From Flagellimonas onchidii (GTDB taxonomy: Bacteria > Bacteroidota > Bacteroidia > Flavobacteriales > Flavobacteriaceae): a DNA stretch of 64,000 nt. The translations under genes and the position numbers were made by a program. Below the pieces are notes generated by a model. The model ran no database searches, was not told where the DNA came from, and worked only from the letters and a program-made list of their open reading frames with translations. Position 1 is the first letter of the stretch; each line of letters starts with the position of its first letter. Positions 61,357-64,000 of this stretch are shown here, in pieces. Where the stretch lies: assembly GCF_004804315.1 (NCBI RefSeq), contig NZ_SRXX01000006.1, positions 62,001 through 126,000 of the forward strand. The letters are read 5' to 3'.

Positions 61357-62169
61357 TCAATCCATATTGTTGTTTTGACGATAAACTTTGCTCTTTTCGA
61401 TTAAAAACTCCCAAAACTTTAATTCATCATCTTGTTTGACCAGATTGTAAAAGTCGGAATCCATTTGGCAATAATACATAAAGTCATGGTACTGGTTTCG
61501 AGAAATTTTAAGATGATCGGTAAAAAGTGAATCGATATATTCTTCTTCAACACCTTTGATTACTTCATAGTTTTCATCCAATTGCACCCGCTTCTTCAAC
61601 ATCTTTGTCCTCCCACTTAAGCGATTCAGAATCTTATTGACGTTTATTGCGAATCCAAGACCATATAAATAGACAAATTTTCCATGATCAGCATCATGAA
61701 GTTTGTTCTCGCTTTGCGAGATAACACGAACGCTTGCGTTGGGTAAGCCCAAAGCCTCTGCACTTACATCTTTTTCCAACTTTAGACCGTTTAAATCTTG
61801 ATTGAGGTCACCTGTTAAATTATAAGGTCGAACAACCACCTCGTCCAACTTGTTGACGAACTCTTCTAGGGGAACGACAATAAATCCAGAATTATATATG
61901 TCTGTGGTAATATGGATTACCTTCTTCTTGAATTGAACAGCAGAAAATACTAAAGTATCATTGTTCTTAGCTGTAATGGAAAAATTACCGTTGGCATCTG
62001 TAATCACTGCTTTGGCAGAATTTATATTCTGTACCGCTATGCCTGCAACATCTTTGTCAGAACTACGAACCCTTCCCTTGATTTCTTTGACCCTTGCTTC
62101 TTGGGCATACATTACATTACCAATCGATAAAAGAGCAATAAACGCGGCCTTTGTATTGGAATGGAGCAT
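61357..62169 (-). CDS. Carboxypeptidase-regulatory-like domain protein, paralog 3
   Basis: 270 aa. Signal peptide 1-22 ending MYAQ. An N-terminal CarboxypepD_reg-like domain (about 27-110, I-K-G-R-V-R-S-S-D-K-D-V-A-G near 29-42) is followed by an unassigned C-terminal part with E-D-V-S-A-E-A-L-G-L-P-N-A, also found in paralog 2, and a final D-D-E-L-K-F-W-E-F-L-I-E-K-S. Starts two bases after paralog 2. Role unknown; the domain often sits at the N-terminus of outer-membrane receptors, but here there is no barrel. Confidence 0.82.
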   Translation of the reverse strand: MLHSNTKAAFIALLSIGNVMYAQEARVKEIKGRVRSSDKDVAGIAVQNINSAKAVITDANGNFSITAKNNDTLVFSAVQFKKKVIHITTDIYNSGFIVVPLEEFVNKLDEVVVRPYNLTGDLNQDLNGLKLEKDVSAEALGLPNASVRVISQSENKLHDADHGKFVYLYGLGFAINVNKILNRLSGRTKMLKKRVQLDENYEVIKGVEEEYIDSLFTDHLKISRNQYHDFMYYCQMDSDFYNLVKQDDELKFWEFLIEKSKVYRQNNNMD

Positions 62170-62171
62170 TA

Positions 62172-62969
62172 CTAATCCAGATTGTTGTTTCGTCTATAGG
62201 CCCTACTTTTGACCACCATAAAATCCCATATCTTCAGCTTGTCCTGTGAATCCACTACTGACTGAAATTTTTCATCAACTTCACAGAAGTACATAAAATC
62301 CTCTATTTTCTCAACGGGGATTTTCAAGGTGCTTACAAACAAGGAATCTACATAAAACCCCTGCACCCTTTGGGTACGGGCATACGTCTTATCAACCTTA
62401 ACCCTGTTTTTCAACATTTTGGTGCGACCGGTTATCGCGTTTATCAAGGGATCCAATGGAGGTGTTAAAATCATTCCCACATTAAACTTTCCAGCAGTAG
62501 CCTGCTGTAGTTTGCGTTCGCTTTGCGTGGGAATTTTGGCATGGGCATTTGGTAAGCCCAAGGCCTCGGCACTCACATCTTTTTCAAGTTTTAACCCGAT
62601 TAAATCCTGATTCAAATCTCCGGTAAGGTCATACGGTCTTACCACCACTTCGTCCAATTGATTGACAAATTCTTCCAAGGGAATGGTGACAAATCTTGAA
62701 TTATAAATCTCCTCGGTAACCTGAAGTACTTTTCTTTTGAACTGAACGGCTGAAAAAACCAAGGTATCATTTCTGTTTACGGTAATGGAAAAGTCTCCAT
62801 TTAAATCTGTAATAACCGCGTGATTAGCGCTCACGTTTTGTACAACCACACCAACAACATCCTTATTAGGGCTATAAACCCTTCCTTTTAGTTCTTTTTC
62901 AGTTTGCTTTTGGGAAAATCCCGAAAATGTAAGCGAACACCATACTAGGAAAAGTAACTTATTCCTCAT
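62172..62969 (-). CDS. Carboxypeptidase-regulatory-like domain protein, paralog 2
   Basis: 265 aa from ATG 62969 (M-R-N-K-L-L-F-L-V), which gives a clean signal peptide ending F-S-Q; a 63014 opening reads into the previous gene. It is clearly homologous to paralog 3 over its whole length, including L-D-E-V-V-V-R-P-Y near 110-118 and the 13-residue E-K-D-V-S-A-E-A-L-G-L-P-N region. Its start overlaps the end of paralog 1 by 11 bp, consistent with coupled translation. Confidence 0.82.
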   Translation of the reverse strand: MRNKLLFLVWCSLTFSGFSQKQTEKELKGRVYSPNKDVVGVVVQNVSANHAVITDLNGDFSITVNRNDTLVFSAVQFKRKVLQVTEEIYNSRFVTIPLEEFVNQLDEVVVRPYDLTGDLNQDLIGLKLEKDVSAEALGLPNAHAKIPTQSERKLQQATAGKFNVGMILTPPLDPLINAITGRTKMLKNRVKVDKTYARTQRVQGFYVDSLFVSTLKIPVEKIEDFMYFCEVDEKFQSVVDSQDKLKIWDFMVVKSRAYRRNNNLD

Positions 62970-63708
62970 CCAACTCGGCCAAATAGGTTTTACTGTGGGT
63001 GACCAAAAAGTCAATCAATTGGAATTCATTTTGCTTCCGCAAAAGGATTTGTGAAGGCACCTTATCATCGCAATAGTATAGAAATGCATCTATTTTGTCC
63101 CTAGGAAGCTTCAAATCCACAACAAAAAATTCATCATCATACACTTGTCTTAATATTTCACTCACCTTTAAAGGCTCTCCACCTCCTTCTTCCTCTTTTT
63201 TCTTGGTGAGAGTTTTATATAAGAGTTTAAAAATATTCTTGATATTAAGTCCATCCTGCATTCCTCGCTCCGTTCTGGACAAAGCGATATTTTCCACTTC
63301 CGTACCACGATCAATTTCATATTCAAACCCCTTGAAATCCTCATTTTGTATTTGCAAAAACTTTTCTTGGTTTTCCGGTGTCACCACAACCTCATCCAAT
63401 TCTGTGATTTTTTCGGTCACCTCGACCACCAATCTATTTTTCTGCAGAATTTCAGGAGTAATTTTAATCACTTCCAATTGATAGTTCACGGCTGTAAAAA
63501 CCAGTTGATCACCATCTTTGACATCAATTAAAAATTCCCCGTCATCGTTTGTGATAGTAGCTGTTTCTGCCGTAGCATTAATAACGTTTTCATTAGGTAC
63601 ATTGGCACCTCTATAAAGCACCTTTCCCCTTAGCGGCCGCCTAGTTTCCTGAGCTAGCGAAACCATAGAAAATATAGCAAAAAACAATAGTGCCATAATC
63701 TTTCTCAT
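62959..63708 (-). CDS. Carboxypeptidase-regulatory-like domain protein, paralog 1
   Basis: 249 aa. Signal peptide 1-19 ending SLAQ. L-R-G-K-V-L-Y-R-G-A-N-V-P near 25-37 and T-I-T-N-D-D-G-E-F near 50-58 mark the same N-terminal domain; I-T-E-L-D-E-V-V-V-T-P near 102-112 corresponds to the paralogs. The C-terminal half ends in F-L-Y-Y-C-D-D-K-V, comparable to F-M-Y-Y-C-Q-M-D of paralog 3. It is the first of three tandem genes; no consensus -7 box was found within 60 bases upstream. Confidence 0.8.
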   Translation of the reverse strand: MRKIMALLFFAIFSMVSLAQETRRPLRGKVLYRGANVPNENVINATAETATITNDDGEFLIDVKDGDQLVFTAVNYQLEVIKITPEILQKNRLVVEVTEKITELDEVVVTPENQEKFLQIQNEDFKGFEYEIDRGTEVENIALSRTERGMQDGLNIKNIFKLLYKTLTKKKEEEGGGEPLKVSEILRQVYDDEFFVVDLKLPRDKIDAFLYYCDDKVPSQILLRKQNEFQLIDFLVTHSKTYLAELDEE

Positions 63709-63880
63709 AACCCACTGAAGTTTAGTTGAAGCTAAAGAAAACCCTTGAAGGCCATATAAAAAAATAAACCTGTTCTAAACTTTTGTTAATTCTGTGGATA
63801 GGCAGTCGTAAATACATTTCCATTCACCTTCAAACTAGGGTATTTTGACGGTAATAATTAGAATTATTAAAACATATCGA

Positions 63881-63888
63881 TAGTTTTG
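63881..63888 (+). promoter_or_regulatory. -7 promoter box of the right-edge gene
   Basis: TAGTTTTG, exact TAnnTTTG match; leader of about 32 nt to GTG 63925. Confidence 0.5.
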
Positions 63889-63924
63889 CGAATTACGCGT
63901 TAAAATCCTCAAACAGCAGACATT

Positions 63925-64000
63925 GTGAAAAAGCAATTTGTACATCTGATTATTGGCCTACTGATGATTGGTTCCCTTAAAGGGCAAATAAAAATTGGTG
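63925..64000 (+). CDS. Start of a secreted protein, cut by the window edge
   Basis: About 25 codons from GTG 63925 (K-K-Q-F-V-H-L-I-I-G-L-L-M-I-G), a signal peptide ending near L-K-G-Q. The remainder lies outside the window, so no family can be assigned. It is divergent from the three paralogs and has a good -7 box. Confidence 0.6.
   Translation, partial: MKKQFVHLIIGLLMIGSLKGQIKIG

Overview
The window is a dense stretch of chromosome from a marine-type member of the Flavobacteriaceae (Bacteroidota). The evidence is low to moderate GC, frequent TAnnTTTG-type -7 promoter boxes with no obvious Shine-Dalgarno sequences, an outer-membrane beta-barrel receptor with a carboxypeptidase-regulatory N-domain, a BspA/DUF285 lipoprotein, a LytS/LytTR pair, and gene orders such as rsfS-ftsH-LUD-cdsA-psd that I know from this family. 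Placement near Muricauda, Flagellimonas or Maribacter is an impression, not a result. I found no rRNA, tRNA, CRISPR array, transposase or phage gene.

Layout. 1-6.6 kb: PEP carboxylase (cut by the left edge), yaaA, rluD and a PASTA-only membrane protein on the minus strand, then ddl and coaD on the plus strand. 6.8-13.3 kb: a PAS histidine kinase with its receiver protein, an M14 peptidase lipoprotein, a Nudix hydrolase tightly divergent from pyrE, an SRPBCC protein and birA. 13.4-18.1 kb: one operon, rsfS-ftsH-LUD-cdsA-psd-acbP (protein quality control and phosphatidylethanolamine synthesis). 18.1-25.1 kb, minus strand: a sterol-desaturase-like hydroxylase, a GH109-type oxidoreductase with a candidate LacI-type operator, an FdhF/YdeP-like molybdoenzyme and a LytS/LytTR pair divergent from a beta-barrel receptor. 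27.7-35.4 kb: HNH protein, valS, a DUF1573 protein, a PDZ aspartyl protease, an aminotransferase and murB. 35.6-44.9 kb: ECF sigma and anti-sigma, a small Cys-cluster membrane protein, a second sigma factor, lipA, gap, a TPR hybrid kinase, lpxK, a NIF3-like protein and a coiled-coil protein whose zinc ribbon has lost its cysteines.

44.9-47.66 kb is the one clearly unusual region. A cadherin/BspA lipoprotein gene carries a nine-unit decanucleotide tandem repeat just after its start codon, so changes in unit number would switch the reading frame. The gene lies between two inverted copies of a small two-hairpin repeat whose stems differ by compensatory base changes. The upstream gap is a mosaic of REP-like palindromes.

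47.7-57.4 kb holds a DoxX-like protein, kynurenine 3-monooxygenase, ClpP, an MscS channel, an ECF sigma factor joined directly to a 62-aa protein, a lipoprotein, an MFS transporter with an AraC regulator, kynureninase, a GNAT enzyme and an O-methyltransferase. 57.4-64 kb holds a PAP2 phosphatase, TatA, an M1 peptidase, a DUF6702-like protein, three tandem carboxypeptidase-regulatory-domain paralogs, and the start of a secreted protein at the right edge.

Several computed TTG starts coincide with the last bases of -7 promoter boxes. I moved those starts to downstream ATG codons where one gives a proper N-terminus. Convergent gene pairs repeatedly share stop codons.
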